The notes below the pieces were generated by a model that searched no databases, had not been told where the DNA came from, and worked only from the letters and a program-made list of their open reading frames with translations. A stretch of 64,000 nt of DNA from assembly GCA_000708835.1 (NCBI GenBank), contig DF236993.1:186001-250000 (forward strand). Direction: 5' to 3'. Each line of letters opens with the position of its first letter. The first letter of the stretch is position 1. Below, in pieces: positions 1 to 12,100 of the stretch. The position numbers and the translations under genes were made by a program. Source of the stretch: Klebsormidium nitens. Its lineage: Eukaryota; Streptophyta; Klebsormidiophyceae; Klebsormidiales; Klebsormidiaceae.

Positions 1-447
1 ATGTTGTGAGCAACAACATGAAAACGGTCTCGCACAGTAGCCAGACCGCGTTCAGCAATCCAGATACCTCAAGCGAAATATGTTCGGAACGTATCTTGGA
101 CAATTGAAGCAGTCGTTTTCCGGAAGAATGCACTGATTAGGTATCCTCCGCAATCTAGAAAGCGCGGCAGCGCATCAGGCAGAAACTCATGGCAAGAGCC
201 CGACGGCCCAATGCTGGGTCTGCTCGAAGGTAAAGTGACCGACTGCAACTAAATTCTCGCTATGTCATTCCAGATGTGACTGTCGTGGAGCACCACTGCA
301 GGGCCCACGTTTCGTGCGGGCTTGACCAAAGTTTCTCACCGCCCTGAATCTTCAAATGTCTTGCCTTTGAGGCACGATGAATGACAAACTCGAGGTCGGG
401 CTCACGACGTCGTCAGTGTCCAGAAAGGTGACGTCATGCGGGCTCAC
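1..447 (-). other. Last visible intron of the aquaporin gene
   Basis: This sequence follows the donor of aquaporin exon 6. It contains one decayed copy of the end of that exon (about 260-335, minus strand), which still reads roughly as PAR-VGPAVVLHDSHIW, and nothing else I recognise. The real final exon must lie further left. Confidence 0.5.
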
Positions 448-1075
448 CATGTCCTTCCAAATGTGGCTGTCGTTGAGCACGACCGCCGGCCCGAAGCTGC
501 GCGCGGGGTTGATCGAGACGCCGTCTACGGGGATGAGCGCAATGTGCACCACGAAGATGGAGAAGCCGATTGCCAGGGGCGCGAGGACCTGCCACGTGGC
601 ATCAAAGTATCAATACCTGGTCTTACAGTATGTTCAGAAGTGCGCGCGTGCTGGGATTTTGAGTAGACGTCTTCTACGGGGATGAGGGCAATGTGCACTG
701 CGAAAATGGGGAAGCCGATTGCCAGGGGCGCGAGGACCTGCCACGTGACAGCAAGAGAATAATCAGGGGCAAACAATTGTTTATTTCAGAGCGCGCGCGT
801 GGCACGTGATTTGACGCCGTCGACAGGGATGAGCGCAGTGGGTTCCACGAAGATCGAGAAGCCGATTGCCAGGGGCGCCAGGACCTGCCATGTGGCAGAA
901 AAAGACCGTCCAATCAGTAGTGACTGATGCTTCCGAGCTGCGCGCGTCGATGTGAGGGTTAAAATGTGAGGGTTAGCCGCCACCAAATGTGCGGTTCGCA
1001 ACAGAAAGATGGAGAAGATGTTTGCCAGAGGCGCGAGCAAACGCCACGCGGGCCCTAGGGGCAGCGGCCCAATCA
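240..1075 (-). repeat. Tandem array of aquaporin exon 6 copies, one intact and about four decayed
   Basis: The functional exon is 448-588. Copies of its 3' splice site plus coding start lie at about 666-742, 813-893 and 1000-1065, spaced about 149, 147 and 156 bp. Another copy, of the exon's end, is at about 260-335. The first two upstream copies keep the acceptor and the block LAPLAIGF, then IF, then ALIPV; the third is more diverged. All decay after about 70 bases: the NPA part is destroyed and no in-frame donor remains. The spacer between copies still shows a shared GCGCGCG tract, so the unit is close to the whole 141-bp exon plus a few bases. They are best read as non-functional exon duplicates. 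Confidence 0.85.
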
Positions 1076-4000
1076 TGCGTCGCTCGTCTGTTAATCCGCC
1101 TAGTAGGGGCTTCACAGTAACTGTTTCGTTTCTCTGAGAGCGACATATGTGTCTATTGGTTCAAACCGTTGCATGAGAGCTTCTTTAGCCGGGTTTAAGG
1201 TCACGAGACGCGTGATAAGGATACAACCGCAATGAGGGCAAATCTCTTACGGAGAACCACCCGGAATCGGTTTCGTGCTCGGCCCTAAGCCTGAGACCCA
1301 AATAAGAAAGACCGTAACTTGGATACGCACCGGAGCTGAGGGTAATACATAAATTTAAAACTACGAAGCCGTCTTATCAGCGCAAGGGGCAGCACGGAAA
1401 GAGAACAGATCGGTGGGGCCGCCGGGTAGAAAGTTTGGAGCTTGCTTCCGATTCCTCAATTCGTTCTGGTCGACAAGTCGTATTTGGGAGCAGACACCAG
1501 GACACAGAATGAAGATGGGACCCGCATAACTGACGAGAGTTTTCCCGCAACCCCTGAGTGGACTAAAACTGCCGCCGCTTGCGATTAGCCTAGCAATTGA
1601 CGAAGTCGTCGTTCTCGCTTACCCCTAAATGAGGCGACACCTCGAGGGCGGATCGCTTGGGGTCGGTCGCCGCGAAGATGGTGTAGATGAGCACGAAAGT
1701 CCCGATGACCTCCGCCGAGAAGGCACCACCTACGAAGCAAAGGTTGAAACTCTCAGGCGGCGGCAATTTTGATCCTGGGAACCGTCTCTCGCTTACCCAA
1801 CTATATGTCTTGCCGGAATAGAGAATATTTCCTCGATTGCCCCGCACTTGCCTCGATCGCTTTAGAAGACTTCACGTTCCGCAAGTTCCAATACCTTTTC
1901 AATTTCATAAGGTAGAGACTCGTTACAGGTCACTTGCTTCAGCCAAGCGTCACAGCTCAACTTGGTAAACCAAATGGATCATTGCGCCGGAATCTACGAG
2001 CTTCAAAACTCGAGAAAATTGCTACAATCGACAAGCTCCCTGAATCGTTTGGTGCTTCTGCTCAACATAACATGATAGAAAATCTTCTCCGTACGCGTTG
2101 CTGTGTATACCCTGACCGTTCAACAATTCAGTACAACGACATCCATCCTTTTCGAATTTGACAATAAAAGGCCTTGACACTCAGCACTGTTGGGACGGCA
2201 TTTGACAATAAAAGGCCTTGAAATTCAGCACTGTTGGGACGGCATAAATGTTCGACAATATTAGATTGGAGCTATGAATGACGCACCAACTGTGTAGCCG
2301 CTCTGCACGAAGTTGCAACCGCCATACACCCGGTTGTACAACGGCGTGTTGATCTCCCTGACGATTGCAGCCCCGCAGATTGCTCCCACAACCTGACGAC
2401 AGAGGAAAGAAAGTGTCTCTTGCTCGAGCTGCAAAAAGCCCCCGGCCCACGCAAACCTTCTGACCGTCTGCATGAATGCAACCCCCAAATGTTGAAAAAT
2501 AAATCCAAGGAAGCGAGTCCTAATGCAAGTTTGTAAGCATGAAGCGCTGGTGCCCATTATCGGACGAGCAAGGCAAGGGCCGACTATTTATTTATTATCT
2601 ATTTATTTATTTATTTGCAACTCCAGCTGCATTCATATGTAACTTTTGACTTACAAATTCATAATGACGATTCAACATCATCGGTGATCGATCACTAGGA
2701 CGCCTTGCTCAACTTCTTGCAAGCGTTTAGACCAACGTTCAAGCGATCTAGTGATGCACTTCTGCTGACAAATCCGTAAGCTCAGTCGTTTGCTGACGTG
2801 TCTCTTTCGCGTGCCCAAACGTTGCGCAGACTACCTTCACGCTCTGCTCACTCTCTCTGTCCGCTCGACCAAATTTTCGAATGCATCCGTTTATGTCCAA
2901 TCGTCGCCTAGATCCTAGAAGGAATGAGACACAGAATCAAGCACCTATACATCAGAAGTAAATGCCGTTCCACAAGGTTGACGTGGATTTCTTGATGTAA
3001 ACCGCGTAGATATTTCTAGAAACTAAGGAACGACGGTCTCACTTGGGCGCACATGTACAGGAGTCCCTTGATGACGTCAATTCTGCCCGCCAGGAACATG
3101 GCAAATGTCACCGCAGGGTTAATGTGACCGCCCGACAGGCCCGCGCTCGAGTATACCAACACGAAGATGCTGCAACAAAGGGGGTGTGTGCTGGCGTCAC
3201 TTGAGCATCATGTGACGTTACTATAAGTTCTAGTGTTCGAGCTGCCCTCTTCAAAAAGCACAACCAACCGCGTTGACGGTTCTCGCTACTTATTTGCCTT
3301 GCACATAGAGTAACGAACTACTGAGAGTGAACCCACACGTGTACCGATCGTTGCAGGACCTCGGACTTGAGCACGGAGCACGTACCGACCGCTTTTGCCA
3401 AGTAAATACGTCTTCAAGCGTGATGCTTCGAGAGTTCTAACGCAGTGCAATTTCCTGCTTCCTCTAATCAAAACAAAAAGTCAGTGGCATCGATTCGGGC
3501 GAGCCGACCGTTGGTCAAAGCCAAGAAGGGAAAAGGACACATAAGCAGGATATGAGCAGAACTGGTCGACACAATAGCCATGAGTGTGGTCGACGTAAAA
3601 CACGCAGGGTTGCAAAGTAGGTACGCAGGTTCCTCACGTGATGCCAAACGCGAAGGCGATGCCGAAGAGCCCGACCCCTCCCGCAAACGTGAAGTTCGTG
3701 AACACGATCGCAGAGATGACAAAGAAGATGAAGAGCCCCGTGGAAAGGAACTCGACGAAGACGTCGCGCCACAGCATGGGGGTACTCAGCGCGCGGGGCT
3801 GCCACACTTTGGAGAGGAAGGTGTGGCGCCGAATGCCGACAGCTTGGAGAGTTTCATGCTGCAGTGGTGAAAGGGAGATAAGGAATGAGCTGGCACAGAA
3901 CTTCTCCAAGTCTGCTGGAGTGTGAGGGATTGATTTGTGGGTTCTGAAGCACAATATGTGGCATCATTTCTATCTTCGAGAACGACCTGATGGGAAGGTA

Positions 4001-5125
4001 TCGACATCCTAATCCAGATTGCTGGTTCACCTGCCGCCCTTCAGTGAGGCCATACATTTCACACAGATTGAACTAGAAAACCGTGCTCCTTCTCCTGCTT
4101 CTTTGAGTTCGCATACTTGTGACGAATCTTGCCGCTGAACACCTCGATGTGCCAAAGTCAAGTTGCCAGCTCAGCTTGGAAGAGTCACTGCTAGATTATA
4201 CAGTGCTTCGGAAACACTACGTGGCATGAGTTGTGGAGCCCTCTGACTGCACTACACAAGGGCAGGGAAAACAAACGAAAAGGGAAGTACTGGGTGGAAT
4301 CCTTAAAGCAGATATGTTCGAGTATGTGCAAGCCATTCGATAAATTGCAGCAGTCATTTTGCAATTGCATTTTGTGATTCGCTTTGTGAAGGGCTAGCAC
4401 GTCTGATAGGAAAGAAACTCTCTTGAAGAAACTTGAAAAGCCAGGGAAGGGGCGGTTGTTGAAGCTAATGCATGCTAGTCATTAGTAGATAGATGTCCAG
4501 CCAGTGCAATGTGTTCAAAGGGTACGCTTGAACCCGGAGTAGCCCTGGTCAAGCACAAGTGAAGTGATGTATCAATCAACACAGGAGCCTTGTATGAATA
4601 AGGTCCCCATGCATGTAAGGCTCCCTCAGACAAACATTATATCCACAGGGGAACTGCATACAGCCCAGGCTTGAAAAGCACTCAGTGAAATTTTTTCATG
4701 ACAGCGGAGTGCAATCCAGATTGTTTGTCCTTGAATTGCACCTCAGAAACAGACTTGTCTATTTTGATCAGACGACCCAGCAGCTCAGAACAGTAAGGGA
4801 GAAGCGCTGCATGCACTCACAACGATCATGGCCCCACCATCAATTGACAAAAACCCTGCTCAGAAGAAAGCCACAAATAGGACGCGAAAGAGGAAATGAA
4901 GACACAACAAGAGAGGGGGAGGCAATAGAAAGCACTCACATCTGTTGCGGCCCCTGCATGGACCCCATGGGCCTCCTTGACTGTGAACCCGCTCTCCAGG
5001 TCCACATGGTGTCCACCTGCTGGTGGGGGAGCGCTGACGGTGTTGGCTGGCAAAGAGGATGCGGGAAAGTTGCGCACCGATAGCACGCTGTCTCCTGTAG
5101 CAACGTGCATTCCACTGGACGCCAT
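448..5125 (-). CDS. Aquaporin (MIP family, PIP-like), last exon outside the window
   Basis: A membrane channel for water or small neutral solutes. Exons (minus strand, transcript order): 5125-4940, 3858-3638, 3169-3043, 2392-2287, 1729-1623, 588-448. All junctions are GT-AG and phases close, giving 296 residues in the window. The start is the ATG at 5125, followed by a 62-residue hydrophilic first exon that I do not recognise. Membrane helix 1 lies in exon 2. Exon 3 carries the first NPA box ([11 protein letters not shown]153-A155) and exon 6 the second ([11 protein letters not shown]276-A278). Exon 5 has [17 protein letters not shown], typical of PIP helix 4. In the selectivity filter I read H264, V273 and R279; plant PIPs usually have Thr at the V273 position. 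The final helix and C-terminus should follow beyond position 1, because the donor at 447 is intact and I see no convincing last exon in 1-447. The exon 5 donor at 1622/1621 was preferred over one at 1640 because it restores a PIP-length loop D. Exon 6 has decayed tandem copies. Family assignment is strong; the subfamily (PIP rather than an algal relative) is less sure. Confidence 0.88.
2157..2244. repeat. Two-copy 44-bp direct repeat in an aquaporin intron
   Basis: Copy one is 2157-2200 and copy two 2201-2244. Each begins TTTGACAATAAAAGGCC and ends GTTGGGACGGCA. They differ at about two positions, so the duplication is recent. It lies in the intron between aquaporin exons 4 and 5, close to the exon 4 donor. 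Confidence 0.9.
2585..2617. repeat. TTTA microsatellite
   Basis: A short run of tetranucleotide TTTA units with one interruption, within the intron between aquaporin exons 3 and 4. Simple low-complexity sequence. Confidence 0.85.
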
Positions 5126-6184
5126 CTTCGCAATTGGTGACCCAGTTGAAACTTGGAATTGTATGGTCACCAATGAAGACTTGTGACTACTGCCGGCAGC
5201 TTAGTGACGTCGCCCTTGAGTGATCAAACACAACGTTTGAAGCTTACACTAACTGGTAAGTTTGGCCCTTACAATACTATATTGATGCAAGCAAGGTGCA
5301 ACAACACAATTAATTCTAGAAGCCAAATGTTGTGAATGAAGGCGAATAAGCTGTGCATCGATTGGACACGGCACTATGCCGGGAACTTCTAAGGTGACAG
5401 TCCAGTGACAGTGAAGAGAGGAGGACTGTCTACAATGCAACAGGCTCTGATGCAAACTCTTGTTTTCTAGCTAGAACGGCCGTGCATGTAGCGTACAAGC
5501 CTGAAGAGGGCCCCGCTACTTCTGCCCGCTAGGATGTAAAACTTTGCCCTTTTTCTTGCAGGGCTTGCTGCAATCAGCAATTGGAATGGATGTGATTGGT
5601 TTCCTGCAAACGCCTCCCACTTTGGCCCTGCTCGTGCTGTGGCGCCACTGCTAGAAAGCAGCTGGTTGCTTTTGGACAGTCGTGCTGGCACTGCAGCTGC
5701 ACGATTGGTTTCAACCCCTGCACTTTCGCGCTTGCTCATGATCGTCATCGTCATCCAAAAGGAAGCAATCTGATCTGCTCATGATTTGCAGCGGCCAGCC
5801 TGCTCCCTTCTACAACTTCAAGTGCGCACTGCACAGTCCAAGCCTTGACACAAGTTCACAAACCACAGGTGTCGGTGCTAGCTGTCCCGGTCGAGATCAG
5901 TTCGAGGAATCTGTTCTGGCAGGAATTGATTGGCCAAAGCAGGCACGGGGTTCACGTGGATACAAGTTCCGCAATGATTGGCAATCAACCCGCATATATT
6001 GCTTCAAAGCGTACGGTAATGGTTCTTGCTGTGAGATCTGTGCTTGAGCCTTTAGTGCAGCTCAATTCTCATCTAAGTTTTCACTGACTCTCAAGTTTCA
6101 GAGCTGGTTGTAGCAATTGCACATCTCTTGAGGGCGTTCAAAATGCTTCATTGCGCTTGAAAGACTGCACGAAGAGCTACAATT
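5126..6184. other. Intergenic region between divergent aquaporin and UTP25 genes
   Basis: About 1.06 kb between the two start codons, on opposite strands. It should hold both promoters and 5' untranslated regions. I see no convincing exon, RNA gene or clear TATA box; short open frames here lack family similarity or splice support. Confidence 0.6.
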
Positions 6185-9100
6185 ATGGCTCAAAAACGCA
6201 AGTTTCAAAAGGGTGGGAAGAATCAGAAGCAAAAGGAGGCTTTCGGGCAAGGCAAAAAACAAAAGAAAGCCTTTGAGAGAAAGAAAGGTAGGCAAAGTCC
6301 GCACCACCACCATCGAGACAGTTGGACCCAACCCTTCTTTTAAGTGGAATCTTTGAGCTGGCGCAATCGTGCACTTACTCGCTAAAGGAAAATGCTGAAG
6401 GAGTGGCAGCTTTGCAAAAATGAAGTCACAGTTTATGATTCTTTTAAAGATATTTAAAAAACACCAGCTTTTGTGTACAAACTGGCAGTATTGTGTACAT
6501 GTACCTGAATTGACCATGTAGATCAGCACACGGGCAGGACAAAAAACTGCCGAATCACCAGGAAACGCAGTGTCAGCGTTCACGAGACTCTAGTAATGCA
6601 CACAAAAAAACAACGACGTGCAAGACTTTATATTGACTTGGTGTTGAATTGCTGCAGGCGCGCCGACGCCCGCGCCTGCCCCCCCTTCCAGCAGCGACGA
6701 GGAGAGCGGGGATGAGCTTCCTGAGCTGGCGGGGGGTGCGTCTGCTTACCAGGCGCTCCTCAGCCAGCTGCACTCGTCAGGGGGGCGTAATGCGCAGGCC
6801 ATGCAGCAGAGGTGCGTTACAGGGGTGGTGTAGTTTGTCTTCTTGATGCCCACAGTGGTTGTGAGCCATAAGTGATCTCTCTTGTGGCATATCCCGCTTG
6901 CAATGTTATCAAACCTTATTTTCTATGACGCAGTTTCTCCATTTGCTTCCTTTTTAGTATGTAGGGTCATATGAAGTTCGAGAGCGGTACAATCCTGGGA
7001 CAGGAAATCATGGAGTCCGCAGATCAATTGCGCTTGAGAGGATTTGGCATCGGCAGAGTTTCTGCTTCCGCCCTAGTCAGGGCTCCAATCTGCAGATGTA
7101 GAAAAGGTAAAGGGAGTTGAAGAAACGAAATTATGGAGACATTGAAACCTGTAAAACTGAACCCTGCAGGTTGAAGGAACAGCAGGGGGGAGACACAGAT
7201 AGCGAGTCCGAAGAGGACGTTCCTCAGGGGGAGGAGGAAGCCGACGACGATTCGGCAGAGAGCGAATTAGGCCACGATGAGGCAGGGAATGAGCTCGATG
7301 AAAGTGCATTCCTAGACGATCTGGGGAGCGGTTTAGAAGATGGGGAAACAGGCGATGAGGGGAGTGAGGGTGAAGAAAGTGAGGGTAAAGAGAGTGAGGG
7401 GGATGAAAGTGAGGGGGAAGAAAGCGGAGGCGAGGACGAGAAAGCAATGGATGGGGTTGGTAAACAGGATGGAGAAGGCTCGGATGAAGACACCGAAGCT
7501 GGAGGGGAAGACGTTGGGGTGGAGAGCGATGAGGATGATGAGAGGGGGGGGCCAGAGAGTGATGAGGAAGAAAGGCGGGCGAGTAACGGGGATGCAAGCA
7601 CGAGCGCAGTGCCAGAGTGAGTCCTCGTGGCTGTTGTGCCCCGGTGCTTCCGTAATTTCATCTTATCATGCAGAGTTCGTCCGGATTTATGTAGGTCGAT
7701 GCAGGGTTTGAATGCAGACGTAGCCGATCTTTTTGCATCTTTGTGAATTTATTGTGTACTCCGAAATGGATGTGAAGGTTGGGAGATATTGCTCGAGAGT
7801 TCGCTTTTCCCGGGCACGCACTCATGTTGAGAGTTTGTGAACGTTCCGCTTCCCGCAGCCCATTCGAAGTCCACATGGGCCGCCAACTGACCGAGTCCGA
7901 GGTCGCCCTTTTGGGCGAGGGATCCCTCCGCAAGTTCTCAAACTCCGCTCCTGCCGAGGGGCTCTCGGATGCTCAGTGGCTATGCGACCGGGGGGACCTA
8001 CCGGACACTCTTAAAGGCCTGGAGGATGCCCGGTTGAGGCCCCGGTTGGCGGAGCGATGGAGGCAGCTGCGCAAGAAGGCGGGGAAGAAGGGCGACTTTG
8101 ATTCGCCACTCCAGGCGCAGTTCTTCACCTACTGTGAGCGCCAGTGCGAGTGTATATTAAGAGCGGAGCGCCACATTGTTTGACGTTTAAGGGTTTGGAC
8201 GAGTCCGTTCGAAATTGTGTTTGACAGTCCAGCATCGGCTTTGTCGGGGATCCTAGCGCAGCGCTTTTGAATCAGCGCGGTTCGTTCAAACAAGCAGAGG
8301 GGGACTGCATGGAAGGCAGAAGATGATGCGAGGTCGTCTACATGGTGTAATGAAGCGCCATCGAAATAGCATTCCGAGCAATTTGAAGCTAGCAATGCTT
8401 CAGCATCTTAGCAGGTCCGTGTGCGGCGAGCATTTGCGTAGTCCTTGCTATCCACTAAAAAGAGAAGTCCGCACGAGCCCTCAGTTGGGTCACGACGTCG
8501 TCTCGCTTGTTCACAACACAAATTCATTCCTCCGTCATCCTTGATTGCCCTTCGAATCGACTGCCTTCTTTCTCCGACTCTTTCAGTTGGTTCGGCAGAG
8601 CTAGACTGAGGAAGATTGGCCAAGAATGGCGACGAAAATGGTCCCGACAGAAAAATGAGAGAAGACACAATCAAGAAGGCACTAGCAAGTATCAAGATGA
8701 GATGCATGCCAAAGTTTCTCGGCTGCTAAACATCTAGATGCAAGGAATGCTTGAAAGGCAGTCAACTGTTGATTATCAACTCGCTTGAGCATCCTGCGAA
8801 TTAAAGGCTCGGAAACCTTCTTTTCTGCAGGCGCTCACTACCACGACATTTTCCACCACCAGAAGCCCCTCCCGGGGAGTCGGCCCGGGGCGTCCGAGGA
8901 GTCGGACAGCATTTCGGACGCAGTGCTGCTTCACACTGTAAGAACGCCCCAGAGACATTCTAGATACTTTCCTATAGCATGAGTATTGGGAAGAGCTGGG
9001 CCGTTCGGTGTTGGAAGATAGTGCTAGGGAGAGGGTGTTGATATCTAATTTGAACGTGAAGGCAAGGGAGTGCGGGTCTTCTCGCCTTCTGAGGACGATT

Positions 9101-12100
9101 CTGGGCGACGGTTTAGGACTGTGGGGGTTTGGAGCGACCTTACCGGGCAACATTCAATTCGTCACTCCAAGATCGTATAAGTAGTTTTCTTTTTTGAGAG
9201 TGGAGGCGACAATTGCGGTTGGGCAGAATCTGCTGTAACCGCAAGCATTAGAGTCTCAACCTCGGATCAAACCCTTGCCGGGTAAGATTTGACTGCAGCT
9301 ACAACCATTGCTCTGAGTTGTGGAAGCTTATCAATGCATTGCGTTCCTCAGAGCGACAATAGTGTTTTGCCAGTCAAGAGCTCATGAAAATCAACTGACG
9401 CTGTAAACCCCTCGCAAGCACGCTCGCACATTCATTTATTCGTTTGTACCAATCGCAGCTGAACCACGTGATCAAGGCAATCATCGTCGTGCCTATGTGA
9501 GCTCATTGTGACGTTACGAAAAAGGTACAAACCTCCCGCAAGCACGCTCGCGACATATCTCGGCTCGCTTCTGCTGACTGCAGCTGAACCACGTGATCAA
9601 GACGCGCGAGCGCATCGTCAAGAACAACACGAAGCTGCACAAAAAGCCGAGCGCCGACACGGACGCCGCCGGGCGGGAGGAGGGGCCTGCGGACACGCTT
9701 CCGGACGACACGGCGCCGCGGGACCAGGGGTTTACGCGGCCGAAGGTTGGTGCCTTTTACGCAACAAAAGTATCCAGGTCTGTGCGGACCGAATCTGAAA
9801 CGTCTGAGTCAGTATTAGTCTGGTCAGCGGGCCACTGCCACGTGCACTCTTGGTTTGCTCTCAACAGCTGTGTTCGGTTCCGCCGGCCTGCCATTGTTGG
9901 GGTGCCATTTCTGGGTGCACACATCGAGCCGGGACTATAGTGCAGCGGCAGGCTTCCGTCCCCCGCTGCTTATGCTTTCCCGCCACATCCCTTTCGTCTG
10001 TGTGAAAACCAGGTCTGGAACCATTCTTCTCCTCGCGTCCAGTCAGTGCTGTCCGAGGAGGGCTCTGAGCTGAGAGGGGGGTCGCGTTTTGCTTGGTTGA
10101 TGTTGGGGGTGAGAGAGGGGAAGGGACGTGTTTGAAGAGTCAAATGCGAGGAGTTCAAAAGTGGCTATAGAACGAAGGTGCTTCGAGGATCCTTTATCGG
10201 ATACTGTTGGGCGTGTAGTTGCAAATTACGAGTATGTCAGCAACCCGCAGGATCTTTAGCGTGATAGCGGACGACCTCAAGAAACAAGAAACAGAACCAC
10301 GGGGAGATTGCTAGTTTGAGCTTGAAGAAGGACAAGACGGAAAAAAGCTTCAGAGTGACGTCACTCAAAAGGCAGAAGGGGGATGGGAGGAAGAGGACGA
10401 AGCAGCTCCTCGAAGCCTTGCACTCTCTCCGCTCAATCGCCCGATTACGAGCGCAGCTGAACCTTCGTGCGGGGTCATAATTCCCCCCAAGAAACAGCCA
10501 CTTTGTAACTCAGCGCGCGCGTTTTACCTTCCAGGTGCTGATCGTGCTGCCGTACCGCAGCGTGGCTCTCAAGGTCGTCAAGCGCATGCTGGATCTGCTG
10601 CCGCCAGCCCAGAAGGTGAGGTCCGCCGTCGAGCAAAGAGTTGCTAGAGTGTCCGCACTCGCTTGATTCCCCAGCGCAGTCAGGGTTTGCACCGGTCCCG
10701 TGCTTTCCAACGGGTCGAGTACAGGCGGGTGTCTGCTGCGATCCCAGACATTCAATGCCTCACGGAAATGCTGGACCTAGAGTTCTGGAATCTAAGAGTC
10801 TCTTTCTGCCCGGGAAACGCCAGCAGTTCGGGGCGTGCCCAGGCTATCCATCTCACGTCTTCAAAATGTTTCCAGTATTCTGCGTGTATTGTGTGGTTTT
10901 ACTCCTTGACGACCTGTTTTGCTTCTTGCCTCTTTCTGCAACCGATTGAACTTAAAGGAGAGGACCCAGTGCGATTGCCATTCGTTGGGCGTCTTCGGAG
11001 CCAGTTTATTACATTTGTCGTAATAAGCTGTCGTATCATCTCGTTCACACCAGAATGATGATTAGCATTCACGTTGATCCTGAGGAGTGTGCAGTCTGCA
11101 CACCGTCTCAGTCGGGAACGTCGAACGTCAGTGTGGGTTACCCTCCGAGAGTCCCAAGAGCTTCGGTACTAGTCAGGAGGAGACGGCTTGACAAACGGCA
11201 GCAACGTTTGTGCAGGACAGTGTATATCCATTGATCCATCTTCTTGATTCTTTTGAGTGCCCTTCAGCCACCTGTAAGCCGGAGCGTTTTCCTTCCATTC
11301 TGCTCATTGACCATCTCGGACTTTCCACTAAACCCCAGGTTATCGTCTCAGATTACCGTGGAGCACGAGGCGCGCTTTCTGGACGACTTTGGCGTGGAGG
11401 AAGATGAAGAGGCGGAGGCGCTGCTACAAAAGGCTAAGAAGCAGAAGAAAGGTGCGCGAGCATCTCTTGTGCGCTCTTATATACGGGCCCCCGTTCGTCC
11501 AGTACGTAGTGCATGAGCTAAGCGGACGGTGAGTTGCATTTCAGTTGACGGGTTCGAAGCTGCGCACTTTTCCAGCAAGGATGCCACGGAGAGGCGGAGG
11601 CGCTGCTGCAAAAGGCCAGAAAGGGGAAGAAAGGTGTGCGAGCATCTCTTATGCTGTCTATATGCGGGCCCCAATACGTAGTGGAAGAGCTAAGCGGACG
11701 GTCTGAGTTGCTTTCTAATCGACGGTTCGAATTTGCGTGAATCGTCCGGCAAGGATGTTGTGAAGAGGCGGCGGCGCTGCTGCAAGGCCAAGAAGCAGAA
11801 GAAAGGTGCGCGAGCTAGGTAGTTTACCTAGCCTTGGTTTCTGCTTGCAAAGAACGGCCGCACAATCGCCATTCCGTATGGTAGACGCATGCCACTTGTT
11901 AACGTTTCATACCTGCTTATATTACCTGCTTGTAACCATAGACGAATCTGTGACTCTCTTTTAAATAAGAAGAGTTTTCATAAGTTGTTCCGATGTGCTG
12001 AAGGGCGGAATACCGGCGTAGCAGCGCGCTCTGTTTGGCGGCAACATTGAGCATTTGACTTCTCAACCGTACGCCATCTTTCAACGTTTTCCAAGTTTAT

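Noticed and set aside
1630-1641. Alternative donor of aquaporin exon 5 at GAG/GTGTCG
   Set aside because: It would shorten loop D by six codons; GGG/GTAAGC at 1622 is a stronger donor and gives the normal length.
6098-6583. Minus-strand frame of 161 codons
   Set aside because: Overlaps UTP25 exon 1 and intron 1 in antisense, has no family similarity, and results from the A/G-rich exon.
7073-7661. Long minus-strand Pro/Ser-rich frames
   Set aside because: Mirror of the acidic, purine-rich UTP25 exon 3; composition alone explains the open frame.
11340-11351. Alternative acceptor of UTP25 exon 8 at CCCCAG before 11340
   Set aside because: It puts the exon in the wrong phase; the CAG ending at 11351 gives [14 protein letters not shown] in frame.
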